A DNA stretch of 64,000 nt from Hyaloscypha bicolor E (Eukaryota; Ascomycota; Leotiomycetes; Helotiales; Hyaloscyphaceae): contig NW_020194643.1 in NCBI RefSeq assembly GCF_002865645.1, forward strand, positions 62,001 to 126,000, in the 5' to 3' direction. Of this stretch, positions 13,710 to 24,320 are shown in pieces. Below the pieces are notes generated by a model. It saw only the letters and a list, made by a program, of their open reading frames with translations. It was not told the origin of the DNA and did not search any database. The first letter of the stretch is position 1, and every line of letters starts with the position of its first letter. The position numbers were made by a program, and so were the translations under genes.

Positions 13710-14708
13710 ATATACACATATTTTAACTCTCTCACATTGCGCATTCCCAATCCAGGGCCAAGTCGGGCTCCTCTTGTGTGCTAATTATAGCTCCTGTCAG
13801 GGATCTCGTTGTGGCTTCCACTCTTAAAATAGATGGGTACCTAATGTGAGGCACCCGATTCTATAAGAGCCGAATCCGATCCCTTATTAATGAGCCTTAT
13901 AAAGCTCTATAAACCTCTTACTATAACGCAAGTACAAAACATCTTTTACTCCCTAGTAGCTAGCTGCTTCTTCCAATATAAAGCGCTGTAATTATAGCCA
14001 CTAGCTCAACTTTGGTATATATAGTAATAGTATATACTTTCTAGAAATCAATAGGCTTCAAAATCTCTCTTATTAGCTTTAAGACCTAAATACGTAATAG
14101 TCTAGCTATAACGGTACGAGTATTATGGGCTATATAGAGGCATATAATGTGGTGGGGATTTTACCCCCTATTGGTCACGTGGCGCGGTCAGGTGACCACC
14201 GGACGTCCGTACGTCCGGTTTCATATATATTCCCCGCTCTCCTTCTTAGTTCTTAGAAAACCAACTAATAAACCAACCTTCACTCTCTAATTTCACGCCT
14301 CACTCGTACGCTGTGATCCCACGCTGTGGAAGCCCATTCTACTCTATATATTACTCCGTGTTTTATATCCCTATTATAATAAGAGTGCGTATTATAGACT
14401 AATCATAATACTTATAGGCTAGCTGCAAAGGAGAAAAGAAATATAATAAAGGAAAATATAAAGGAGTATTATACTATAACTTTTATAATCTAGTCTGAAA
14501 CCCCTCCGAGTTTGTCCCATTATAGTATTTGGAAAATAACACGTAACCTTATCAAGAGTAAGTCTTTATTGAAATTAGGGGCCTAAGGCCCCTAATGGGC
14601 TTAGTAAGCCCTGGAATAGAGCCTTAGGGGCTATATACTAATGAGGCTTAAGCTATAAGCTTATTACTAAGTATATTATGCCTTATAAGATTAATTTAGG
14701 GCATAATA
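13710..14708. other. Gap between two transposons; possible LTR fragment
   Basis: No gene is visible. Around 14150 a block begins TGTGGTGGGG, contains a CACGTG-type box and a catatatatt TATA-like run (14221-14230) followed by a pyrimidine-rich stretch. That layout resembles an LTR or a transposon promoter, but I found no matching second copy or clear right end. The last 150 bases are AT-rich, RIP-like sequence. Confidence 0.3.
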
Positions 14709-16899
14709 ACCGAAGTCCCTACCAAAAGCACGACCCCACCAAAAGCACGTGAATTGACGAGATTTCCCGAAACTTCCAAAAATTAGTATTTAATAACCAT
14801 CTAATGGATTATAATAAAACTGAAGCAATGCGTAGTATCAATTAAGAACTCGATATTATTTCAATTAAAAAAGCTATTTAAAGCGTTGTGGTAAACTAAT
14901 TGTCCGCGTGGCTATTTTCCTTGCTCCTACCACCATTAGTACTACCCCCTGATCTGGCAGAACCACATTAGGTTATACGGGCAGTTCCACTGGTGCCTTT
15001 ACCTTAGGGAGCGCCTTTGTCCGATTTGACACTCTCGGAGTAGCTTTTTTTGCCTTCGGAATAGTATAATTTGGCTGCTTCTTTGGTGTCTTTTTGGCCA
15101 CCGTAGCTCGCTCCTTCCCCCCTCCCTCTCTTGCGGCCTTAGCCCCCCCTATAGCTTTCTCCTTCGCTTTCCTCTCTTTTTCTAGCTTATTTTTGAGGGC
15201 ATTTGCGGCTCTCTTGATTTTTCTTTCCAATTTCGCCTCCTCCTCAGCTGCTTTTAGTGCTTCCTTTTGCTCCTGATATTCCCTAGCCTTGACTACCTGC
15301 GCAGGAGAGTAGTAATCGACAATACCCTTATTTAGCTAGCCACAAAGATTCAAACGAACTCCTTATTGACCCTTCTTCTTCTGGAGATTAATAGCCTTAA
15401 ATAAGCCTCGGTTTTGGTATTATAGGCAAGCTACTTGTGCAGAGAGATATAAGGTGGTAGCGAAGAGTTTCTTGACTTTGTCTTTAGTTAGTTCTTTATC
15501 ATATGCAAGCTGAAATCGACGAATTGCTTTTGAAGTCTTGGGCGTACGTAATTCCTGAGCCTTTTCAGGTAAAGAGAGCGTGGGACGAGTAATAGTCTTA
15601 ATAATTGTGCTTCCATCTATTAGCCAGATACCCGATTTGCGAAAAGCAGATTAGATATTTTCCTTAGTAAAAGCTTTATCAAATGCGATCTTGAATCTCG
15701 GCCAAAAAAGCCCTTTTGTCATTCCAATGGTTCCCATTATTTCGTCTATTAGCTTATTGATTTCAATGGAGTAATATGTCGAGAGAGGTTAGAAAAGGCC
15801 CATATTGAGAGATTAAAGGCAATGGGTCGTATAAGGTAGTAAAATCAGGAGAATTATACCATTTTGATTAGCCCAATTAACGAATGCCATATTAACGTGG
15901 CTTGAATGTCTATCTATAATTAAAAGACGCTTTTGGGTCATACGTTTGGGTTTGGTATAGCGTTCAAAGATCTTCTAAAGCCACACTAGCCCGATCGCAT
16001 TATTGGACCATTTATTACTTGAAACCGTAAAATGTGCCTTCGAATCTGTCTTTACTTCATTGACCCATATACTTATTAAATCGCCCGATTCGCCTTTGTA
16101 TATTAGAAGTGGTGGTATCCATTTTCCAATTACAGATATGCAAGCCAAGATACTAATGAACTCCCGGCTTTCATCCTGCTTAGCCTTCGTGATTCTCCCT
16201 AAACGTAAAGCTTCTTGTATTATTATTCTCTTCAAGGAACGTCCAAACCCTATCAAGAATCCCTTTTCATCGAAATTATATATGTTTTCGGCTATAATTC
16301 TGTATTTTTCGATGACTATTACAAGCTAGAGAGCCAGACACACGTTAGCGAGTATTCAAGTAATAAACACGCGAAATAATATTAGAAAATAGCTTATAAT
16401 ACTGAAAAAGAGTTAAAATATTGGGGCATATTCGGTACCGGCTCGTAAATTATTAATATTACGAAGGTATAGGCTTTTTAGCCTAATGCTATGGCGCTTG
16501 ATAAAATGGCCTACCTAGTTCTTCCCCACTTCTGCTCCCCTGATTTCCTCTGCAAGATTCTTGATAATATAACTAGTGGGCGGCATTCCCCGATCCGTAA
16601 GGTGATTAATTCGATAAATTAGAACCTCTTCTTGCTCGATGGTAAGGCATTGGTGCCAAAATGAGTTGGCTTACTGTCGAGTCTTCGTAAGGCCCCGAAT
16701 ACGTCGAGAAACAGCAGAACGCGAGCATTCATAGTACTTAGCTGCCTTGCTATAATCAGTGAACTCCCCTCTTTGAATTGCACCAATTGCCTTCGTAATC
16801 CGAGCTGATTTGTCGATTCTAGCCATGGTTTTGGTACTGGTGGTGGGACGCGATTTAGCGTGTTTTTGGTCGGGTCGTGCTTTTGATAGGGAGTTCGGT
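14709..16899 (-). mobile_element. Decayed Fot1/pogo-type (Tc1/mariner superfamily) DNA transposon
   Basis: The ends are inverted repeats of about 42 bp. The left end begins accgaagtccctaccaaaag, and the reverse complement of the right end begins accgaactccctatcaaaag, with more matching beyond. A TA dinucleotide flanks each end (14707-14708 and 16900-16901), the target duplication of this superfamily. The 2.19-kb length and the single minus-strand transposase gene fit Fot1-like elements of ascomycetes. The transposase carries several stops, so the copy cannot move by itself, although the ends look good enough to be acted on in trans. Confidence 0.87.
14973..16826 (-). pseudogene. Broken Fot1/pogo-type transposase
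   Basis: The ATG at 16826 opens a frame with an N-terminal helix-turn-helix (AIGAIQRGEF..YSKAAKYYECSRSAVSRRIRG), then a CENP-B-type second DNA-binding region (RINHLTDRGMPP), then the DDE catalytic region. The best-preserved part, 15975-16256, reads GFGRSLKRIIIQEALRLGR followed by REFISILACISVIGKWIPP and NEVKTDSKAHFTVSSNKW, the usual core of pogo-like DDE transposases. The C-terminus (14973-15230) is a lysine-rich coiled segment. Premature TAA and TAG codons (CAA/CAG or TGG origins) interrupt it near 16680, 16530 and 16430, and more lie at 15300-15660. This pattern fits RIP. Confidence 0.83.
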
Positions 16900-16901
16900 T
16901 A

Positions 16902-17674
16902 TGCCTTATAAGGCTAAATTGGTTTAGTTAAGGTTGAATCGTTTAGTATAAGGCTCTTTAGTTTAGGGGTTTAGTACATGTGACTTAGGGGGTTCAGGGC
17001 TATATAAACAGGCTACTTACTACTATAGAACAGCAGTCAATTCAGTACGTTTTACTTGGTTTACATTGCAAGCACGTGACCCTAGCTTTATTATTAAGCT
17101 AGTTCAACAGTCTTGGATCGTCACAGATCTACACACCAAGTCACGTGTGACGAGGGAGAGGGAACCAAATCAGCTTACTAGGGCTCGGCAAAAACCCTTG
17201 CTAAATGGTGACAGGGGAACGAAAACGAATACCATTGTGACAACTTGATAGGCTCAAAGAGGTGGCTATGCCACAGGCAACAGGATCTTAATATAAATAA
17301 TATGGAAACTGTAGCCGATTCACGACGGGGGGCTAGAAGAGGATCCCCTGAGCAGAATCTAGCTGACTCATTAGCGTGCTTAGGGGCTCAGGGCTCGGCT
17401 CAGGTTAGAGCGGCGCCTGCTCAGGTCCAAAGACGGAAGTGGAATTTGGAGAGGTTCAGATTCGAGGCAGATTATACTGGTAATCTTAGAACGTAGCACT
17501 GGGGAGCATAGAACGTGTCCGAGAAGGATGAGGGAGAAGAGCATAGTTTATTCTTTGTTTATTAAGGAATACAGAGTCTTGAAGACGAGCATTATTATAT
17601 CTATTGCGTTAAACCTGCTTGTAGCTTGCGTGACATCCTGCCATCCCGTCCTTCACAAAAAGGGACGATTTATT
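16902..17674. other. Gap with promoter-like and repeat sequence, no confident gene
   Basis: A tatataaac box near 17002-17010 is followed by CACGTG-type boxes near 17073 and 17140 and two short overlapping frames (17066-17248 and 17245-17496). The second frame ends inside the direct repeat at 17398-17459. Composition is normal rather than RIP-like. It could be the front of a lost retroelement or a dead gene; nothing recognisable is encoded. Confidence 0.3.
17398..17459 (+). repeat. Left copy of a 62-bp direct repeat flanking the HET gene
   Basis: This stretch starts gctcaggttagagcggcg and contains caggtccaaagacggaa. The same words, spacing and orientation occur at 20590-20650. The two copies differ by scattered substitutions and one single-base indel. 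Confidence 0.75.
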
Positions 17675-20027
17675 TTATAATATCGTAATAGTATATCCTG
17701 CTATCCCGTAAAACTCTTGGTAATAGCGAGATTCAATAGGTTTAGGATTCTGCAGCCAGAACATCCCTCCTTCAGTCTTTCGAGAGGTCTCGTAGACACC
17801 GACCTTCTTATAGTATCCCGACCGTCCTGGTTGAAGGCTCAGAACAAGCCCATAAATCGCTACCCATTCTTTATCGTAGGTATGATGGACTAAAGGCATG
17901 ATAACTAAGTCTTTGCTTTGGCGAAACTCAGGGTTCGAATGTCGAATCATCATATCAGCTCGAGTTCCGATCTGTTCATATGGACTGAAAACGATATTGA
18001 GGGGATCGTCGGCACTGAGATCCCACCGCCTCTGGAGTCTTATCATGCTGCTGATCGCATTGACTGGAATTTTATCGATCTTTAGCTTAAGTAGTAGCCC
18101 CGTAATTCGAATGTATCCGCCAGGCGCCTCGCGGCCCGACGCCTCGCCACCCGATTCCTCACCGTCCGTGGTTTCGTTTCGCATAGTTGATTTGATTTCA
18201 TGTATTTGTGCCATCGTGTCCCATTGTACGTTCAGGGAGCTGAGAAAAGAGACGGGGCCATCTATCGACGCCCAAGACCAGCTTGGTGCCCTATATGAGG
18301 ACACTTCAGTTATGTCTCCTGTGGCATGCCAGAGTAGTCCCCGGTATATGTCATTTTCCCACAGTCCGTCGACATATCTGTCCTTCAACAAGTTCATAAA
18401 TACCCTCGCAATGCCGGAGATGGCCGGAAGCTTGTCGGTATCGAAGGTCAATTTTCTAGTCGAGTACTCGGTGACAAATTCGGTCCACTGGACATAGAGC
18501 TCCGGCTATTATAACTGTTAGCAGAGCTCAATTCCAGTGGCATTACCAGCATTGCATTTCTTACTTTAGTCAACTCGCTATAACGCTCTATTGGTTGCAC
18601 TACCCGCATTTTGATGGATGATGGGTTGAAGAATGGGGCACCTGAGGGAAACGACTCGCAACAGCTTGCGGTATAACATTCCCAGTACATTTGCCTTCGA
18701 CCAAAATGTAGCGTTCTTGGAGACTTCTTATTATTAGTAAGTATAGTCAAAACTGTCTGCAATTTGAACTGTGCGAGAAGCAGAGAGAGAAAGAAAACTT
18801 GCCATGACTTGCTCTTGGCAGACCCATCCACGTTCGTTGAGTGGCGCTCTAGTTACTTCTCTCGTCCAGTCGAATGAGGGAAAGACCGAGTATTTAGGAC
18901 TGTGTGAATTGAACTTGACACAATCAATCTTTGGCGGCATGATTTCTCTTGGTTCGGTGAACCTTAATAGGCCTTCCTGTCCATTTCGGTATCCCGTAGC
19001 CGCAAGATTCAAAACACCATTAAGATAGACCCGGTCCATGGCAAGACTTTCCTTATGCCAATCGTCTCTTGAGTCTTGGATAATGCAAAGGGAGTCAATC
19101 CAGATGTAGCGAAATCCTAGATCGTATGTAATTCTTATTGCGTCTTGGAACACCATAGGCAGCTGTTGTAGTGGTATTGACTGTTCCAGCTCCTGCAGCT
19201 TGTCCTGTGTCAACTTGAAGAAGGGGACTTTACCCCAACAATGACTGAGCGACACATATTCGGTCTCGCGAGGGAGCGAATCGCTATGGCATAACCGTAT
19301 AGAAAGACCTTTCTTCTCTTCGGTTCTATCCACAGCGACCAGACGCGTTGGGAGTTCTCCTTTAGCTGACCATGAACATATTTTGTGTCGCTCACGACAG
19401 GCAGAAAGCCAAGTTTTCACAATACGAATAATGATGAATTGTCTGAGCAAAACCACCATGTCGGTATGAATAGCCGGATTATTCGGCACAGTATATCTGA
19501 ATTTGGAAATATATGGGTCGACTTCTACTCACACATTAGATTCAAGAACTTGAGCATTTGTTTGAGTGGGACAGGGTATTTTTACCTTGCGCCGGTATAG
19601 CCACAAATCGGCCGATTAACCTGAGTGATTCGTAGAGAAGCTTGTCGCCCTCAATAAACCAAATGCCGATCTCCTTAAGTTTCTCGGAAGAATCCTTAGC
19701 CGCTGTTGTTAAACAGTAGCTGATGTTTACGGGTCGATCTCGATCAGCGGGTTTCCCATCCAGTACCTCCGCAGCGGGTTCCCTATCCGACACTTCCTCA
19801 GCCTCGATCGGATTCATCCATTCCAAAATGCGAACGCAGATATAACACTTTTCTCCGGCGGATTGCTGAAGCTCAGAGCGGCTTTTGTAATGAGCGTAAG
19901 TCGGCTTGTCAATGGGAAGCTCCCACTGAAGCGGCGGCCCGGAAGTGGGCATATACTCTATGGTTTCTGCACGGGAAAAGATGGAGCTGCATCTTGAACA
20001 CAGATGAGACGTGCTTCTCGAAGCCAT
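17675..20027 (-). CDS. HET-domain protein (heterokaryon incompatibility type)
   Basis: Four exons join in one frame: 20027-19586, 19524-18809, 18726-18565 and 18505-17675 (about 716 residues). Introns 1 and 3 are clear; intron 3 has donor GTAAGA and branch TGCTAAC. The intron 2 donor is less certain. The HET domain is read at about residues 230-390 with its three classic blocks: YVSLSHCWGK, GFRYIWIDSLCIIQD, and APLNERGWVCQEQ running on to SPRTLHFG. Downstream are the usual EYSTRKLTFDTDKLPA and APSWSWAS motifs of this family. HET proteins trigger cell death or growth arrest after fusion of unlike strains. No NACHT or TIR partner is fused to it. The frame is clean despite dead transposons 800 bp away, so the gene is probably functional. 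Confidence 0.85.
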
Positions 20028-20589
20028 TCTGCAGCGGTCGAGTGCGGCGTTAGTCTTTTCAAGGCGACAGGGGAGAAACGTTTGATGTGTTCCGAAGTAG
20101 CAGATGAGCGGTAAGGTTCTTGTGGTTGTTGCCTTCAGCTGTACTACTGTAGCGGGCGCTTAATAGACGCGCATCCACTGTGCCGAGAATGGAACGATCG
20201 ACAGATCCGTACACACACGGGTCGGTACTCCGTACATACAGTACTATCCCCCTTGTGACAGACCTAGCTCGCCTATCACCTAATACCACATGGGCATGTG
20301 ACCTTCACCTGACAGGGGTACTGACCCGCGATAATATTAGCGGGCGCTAGCGCACAGACTTACTCTTAAGTCTATCAGGCACACTTCAACAAGGCTAAGC
20401 CGCTTCCAAGTATCACGTGCATATAAAAGGTTTCCGGAGGGAACCTTGTCAGAGCCAAAATAGGATCCGCCCCTACAGACAAAACGAGGAAAGCATAAGC
20501 GGGCTTCAGGGGTGCCAAAACGCGCCCCTGCGGATACTAAAATAGCTCTTTAATGTATGCTCAGGATGTGCTCAGGATGCTCACCCTCA
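20028..20589. other. Upstream region of the HET gene, no gene seen
   Basis: This should contain the HET promoter. A cacgtgcatataaaagg stretch near 20416-20432 looks like a TATA-type promoter reading rightwards, toward the RTA1 relic rather than the HET gene. Words of the ctcagg type begin to repeat from about 20569 and lead into the direct repeat. No coding sequence was recognised. Confidence 0.35.
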
Positions 20590-20650
20590 GCTCAGGTTAG
20601 AGCGGCGACGGCTCAGGTCCAAAGACGGAAATGGACATTGGTAGGCTCAG
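20590..20650 (+). repeat. Right copy of the direct repeat flanking the HET gene
   Basis: This copy matches 17398-17459 in the same orientation. It ends exactly where recognisable RTA1 coding sequence begins (20651), so it marks a breakpoint. Confidence 0.75.
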
Positions 20651-21479
20651 TTGTCGTCTGAGACTTTCGAGGTAGCCGGCGGCTTTCTTGAAATAGCGGG
20701 ATACCTTGGTCAGGTCCTTTTACACTCCGATCCTTTCAGCTTCAACTACTTTCTCATGTAAGCAATATTCCACTGTCGAAAGATTCCTCGTAAGAAATCG
20801 TTACTCAAGACCATAAGTTATCTCATCTGCCTCACTATCGGCCCAACTCTGCTCTCCGCAGCCCTCTATCTCTGCCTCGCACGGATCATCGTTTCGTATG
20901 GCATCGAACACTCCCGTTTTCAGCCTCGCACATATGCCATCACCTTTATGAGCTGCGACTTCACATCTTTGGTCTTGCAATCCATCGGCGGAGGCATTAC
21001 CTCCACCTCGGGTAACAAAGTTACTTCAGATACTGGTGTCCATATCATGGTCGCTGGTTTGGCGTTACAGGTTTTCAGCTTGATCCTGTTCATGGTTCTC
21101 TGCCTCGAGTTTGGCTGGCATGTGAGACACTCCCGTAAAGACTTCCGGGAGCGCTTCGCGGATTTGAGAAGTACCGACGCGTTCAGAGCTTTCAAATATG
21201 GTTCGTGAAGTCCTCCACCCTTCTCTAGGGAAGTATTAACTGGCATGCTCCTCAGCACTGGCGATATCCACCACAGCCATCGTCATTCGATCGGTGTATC
21301 GTGTTGTTGAACTATCTGGTGGATTCGGAGGAGCGTTGGCGAATAACCAGGCTGCATTCATGGTGCTAGAGGGTTCGATGGTGATCATCGCGGTACTAGC
21401 TATGACCGTATTCCACCCTGGGATATGTTTTAATGAGCATTGGGAGACTGCTGAATGGAAGTTAAGGAGTAAGCATTGA
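20651..21479 (+). pseudogene. RTA1-like membrane protein, 5' end missing
   Basis: Three exon pieces read in frame: 20651-20757, 20818-21200 and 21256-21479, with well-formed introns (the second has branch TATTAAC and acceptor CTCAG). The protein is a typical RTA1-family lipid-translocating/7-TM protein: FEVAGGFLEIAGY, then LTIGPTLLSAALYLCLARII, then MSCDFTSLVLQSIGGG, then IRSVYRVVELSGGFGG and a last helix with FHPGICF. The family normally has about 70 more residues with one or two helices before FEVAGG. They are absent; the sequence changes directly to the 61-bp repeat. No start codon precedes the first piece in frame. The rest of the gene is undamaged, so truncation appears recent. Confidence 0.75.
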
Positions 21480-22717
21480 TTGCTGTTGGTGTTATTTCCA
21501 TCCCCGGTTGACTTTGTTTTGTTCTTGAGGTGTCATGGTCAATGATCAGCAGCCCCTGTATTCTTTGTATCCTTTTCATATCGATTCCCTGTACCGGTAT
21601 TGGACCATAATCGGATCAGCCACGGGATCTGGGATACGTGCGCGTCCTCCCATTTATTCAAGGGTGTTTCGCCAAGGAATATGACGAAATGTACTCGCTC
21701 AGTTTTGATTAATCTCAGCGCACTTTTTCGATCGAACAATACGTCAGGTTATCTGCAAAGAGATCGCATGGAGTGGAAGGAATTCCAATCCCATCTTGCA
21801 TGCTGTTTCTACTTTTCTACTGCCCAACATTACACTCATGTCGTGGTTTGAGAATTAAATGACTGAACAGGTCTTACACCTGAACGCTATTGATTTCACT
21901 ATTGTACAGTACTGTATTGCATTCTATGAATAGTCGTACGCAGGGTACATATTGCACATGGTTTGTTTTTGATGTCTCGGATAGTTAGGGTTGCCATATA
22001 GGAATCCAAGAAAAGCGACGAGCGACTAGCCAACGAAAAAGGAGAAAATAGGAGAAAAGGAAGGTCAACCACGAAAGCGGCTACGGAGTGCAAGTCAGAT
22101 AATTGTCTTCGCGCTTTTGCTAAACGCCCCGAGGCAGCTGCCTTTTGCGCTACCTACACGGCTGGTGGATCACAAGCTCTACTGACATATGCTGCGAAGG
22201 GTTGCGCACCATCAGCTTCCAGAGTATCGAGTGCCTGCTCTTGTATAGTACTGCGACTAACACTACCTACTACGATTTACCACTGCGACGACGGCGAACA
22301 ACTTAACAACTACCACAAACCGGCAGCCTGCAAGAAAGTAAGACAGATCCGTTTGTAGTGCACGAAAGAGAGACTGACATATTTCTAGAACAACTGTTAC
22401 CGCGCTATGCTGCATCCCCCTGTCACACCATTCTGCACTAGCTATCTTGCAGGGCGGGCAGTGGCATCCCTGTCGGGGTAGCAGCTGGTTGCAGTTCCTT
22501 AGCTTCCATGATTCCCAGCGGTTCTGCATGTGCAGCGACTCAGAAAAGTCTGAAATGCTAGTTGAGCAACAAGCATAAAGCCATAGATGGATTATTAATG
22601 TTACAAAGTGGGGCAATAATGGGATACGGTTTAACATTTGGAAATGACTTAGATCGGTGGTGGAATAGATCATGCTTTTTGTCAACTTACTGCTCTGGAT
22701 CTTCGCATGGACGACAA
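21480..22717. other. Gap, no gene recognised
   Basis: Short frames on both strands overlap each other and none resembles a known family. Composition is ordinary. The left part may be the 3' untranslated region of the RTA1 relic and the right part that of the hydrolase on the other strand. Confidence 0.4.
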
Positions 22718-23573
22718 CTATTGCGATAACCAGAAATTGAACCACTCAACGATACTCCTATAGCTCTGTTCCTTGACATACCGCTCATACGGACCATCCA
22801 GATTACAACGCACAGCAAAGCCGTGACTAACACCCTGGAACAACTGGAGCTGATACTTCTTCCCACCTTCCTTTAGCATCCCCACCGCTTTCTGCCACTT
22901 CTCAGGCGGGAAAGCATGATCATTTTCCGCGCACGAGAGTAATAACGGCTTCGCAAGATTGTGAAATTGCTCATCAGTAAGGGCGCCTGGGTGTGCAAAT
23001 GCTCCAGCAGTAATGAAGCCGTCGGCCGTCAAGGAGTCGAGTACGTATGGCGCGCCGAAGCAATAGCCTACGCAGCAGTACTTGGTGGTCTCTTTGCCGT
23101 ATGTTGCAGCTATGGCTTTTGTCCATTTTGGCACGGTGGCGCGGGCAAAGCTGGCGTGCTTGTCTCGCCATGCTGCGTGGTCAAAGTCTGGATCTGTGGT
23201 CTTGTCATCTTTGTCTTTGCGATGTTTCCACACCGGATCCTGCATTTCATTAGATGGAACTTATCAGAGGAAGGTTAAAGGGTCTTGTTACGTCTCTGAA
23301 ATAATCAATCCCGAATACGGTATATCCGGCATCGGCAAAAGCATCCATTAGCAGCATAGCGTTGTTATAGAAGCCATGAACATCTGGATAGTAGAACAAG
23401 ATGTTGCCATTGCCTCTTCCTGGATGAGGGCTCGTTATGTATGTAGGCGCCTCTTCGATGGTATTGGAAAGTAATCGATTTATTAATGGAAAATCGATAT
23501 ATTGAAGGTTGACAGACTGCAGGATGACTAGATACAGAAGAGTGAGTTCTAGAAACAGAGGAAAAGTGTCCAA
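22718..23573 (-). CDS. Dienelactone hydrolase family protein, N-terminus unclear
   Basis: Two exons (upstream to 23298, then 23245-22718) join across a 52-bp intron with donor GTAACA and acceptor TGCAG, giving DYFRD followed by DPVWKHRK. The alpha/beta-hydrolase core has the family triad: Cys in VGYCFGAPY, Asp in CAENDHAFP and His in VSHGFA. Such enzymes hydrolyse dienelactones or related esters in the cytosol; the true substrate is unknown. Family members begin with a short Cys/Gly-rich segment of about 35-40 residues before the TYI strand. Here the sequence before EEAPTYITSPHPG is AT-rich and unconvincing, and a possible remnant exon near 23590-23640 is not joined to any start. Either the first exon is diverged or the gene has lost its 5' end. 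Confidence 0.72.
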
Positions 23574-24320
23574 AGTAAGGGATTTATTCCCATTACCCTT
23601 CGGCGATACCGGTGATGCCGAGCCCGCTTTCTCCGATATATTATCAATTAGCTAATAAATCAAAAGTAATCAAAATAACGATATACTAGTAAGCTTGGTA
23701 AGCTCGGCGAGTGACGCATGACAAATGAGAGTGGAGAACCCTAAATTAGTGGTTGAACCTGGTGCTGGAAGGACTGGTAAGCTAGCTATGGTAGCGTACC
23801 AATTTCAACAGATGGTCTCTACTTTTCCTCGCGTCTCCCCGGTGTGGAGATTTCCTGATAGACAGTGATCACCAGGAGGAATTGCCAGGTAAGAATCTAC
23901 TGGTGGTGCCATTCTGGTTTCGGGAAGAGACGATAAAATGAGATATTCGGAAAGAAAATGAGGAAGAGTTTATGTGACTTGAGTTGGAAGATGAGGCAAA
24001 AGAGGGGTAAGATGAGAAAGCCGAGGATTTGCCGACTTGACAACTGGGGCCCGTTGTGTACGATTTCGATCATGTCTTCACAGAACACTAGACGACATGA
24101 CCTTGCTCAAATTTAAGCCCATTCTCTCTATACATTTACCGGGGGGACAGACCTGAGAACAGACGTGTGTGGCATTTGAATTTCGGGGGTTATTTGTTCC
24201 CCTTCCGTTTTCGCGTCCCACTGCCACTATGCTTCCTGGATATCTTCCCTCCCAGATGCCCAAAACGCCACATCAAGTCGTCAAATCCATACATAATACA
24301 ATCAATATCCATGCCTATGC
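23574..24320. other. Gap, no gene recognised
   Basis: AT-rich left part (23640-23700) then ordinary intergenic sequence between two minus-strand genes. It should hold the promoter of the hydrolase and the 3' end of the CHL4 transcript. Nothing coding is supported. Confidence 0.4.

Noticed and set aside
15094..15276. Plus-strand hydrophobic 60-codon frame
   Set aside because: It is the antisense of the lysine-rich C-terminus of the transposase; the Ala/Phe/Ser-rich look comes from complementing Lys and Ala codons.
17898..18497. Plus-strand 199-codon frame
   Set aside because: It lies opposite exon 4 of the HET gene, whose reading has strong family motifs.
20059..20289. 76-codon minus-strand frame upstream of HET
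   Set aside because: No family motifs, atypical composition, and position in the HET promoter region.
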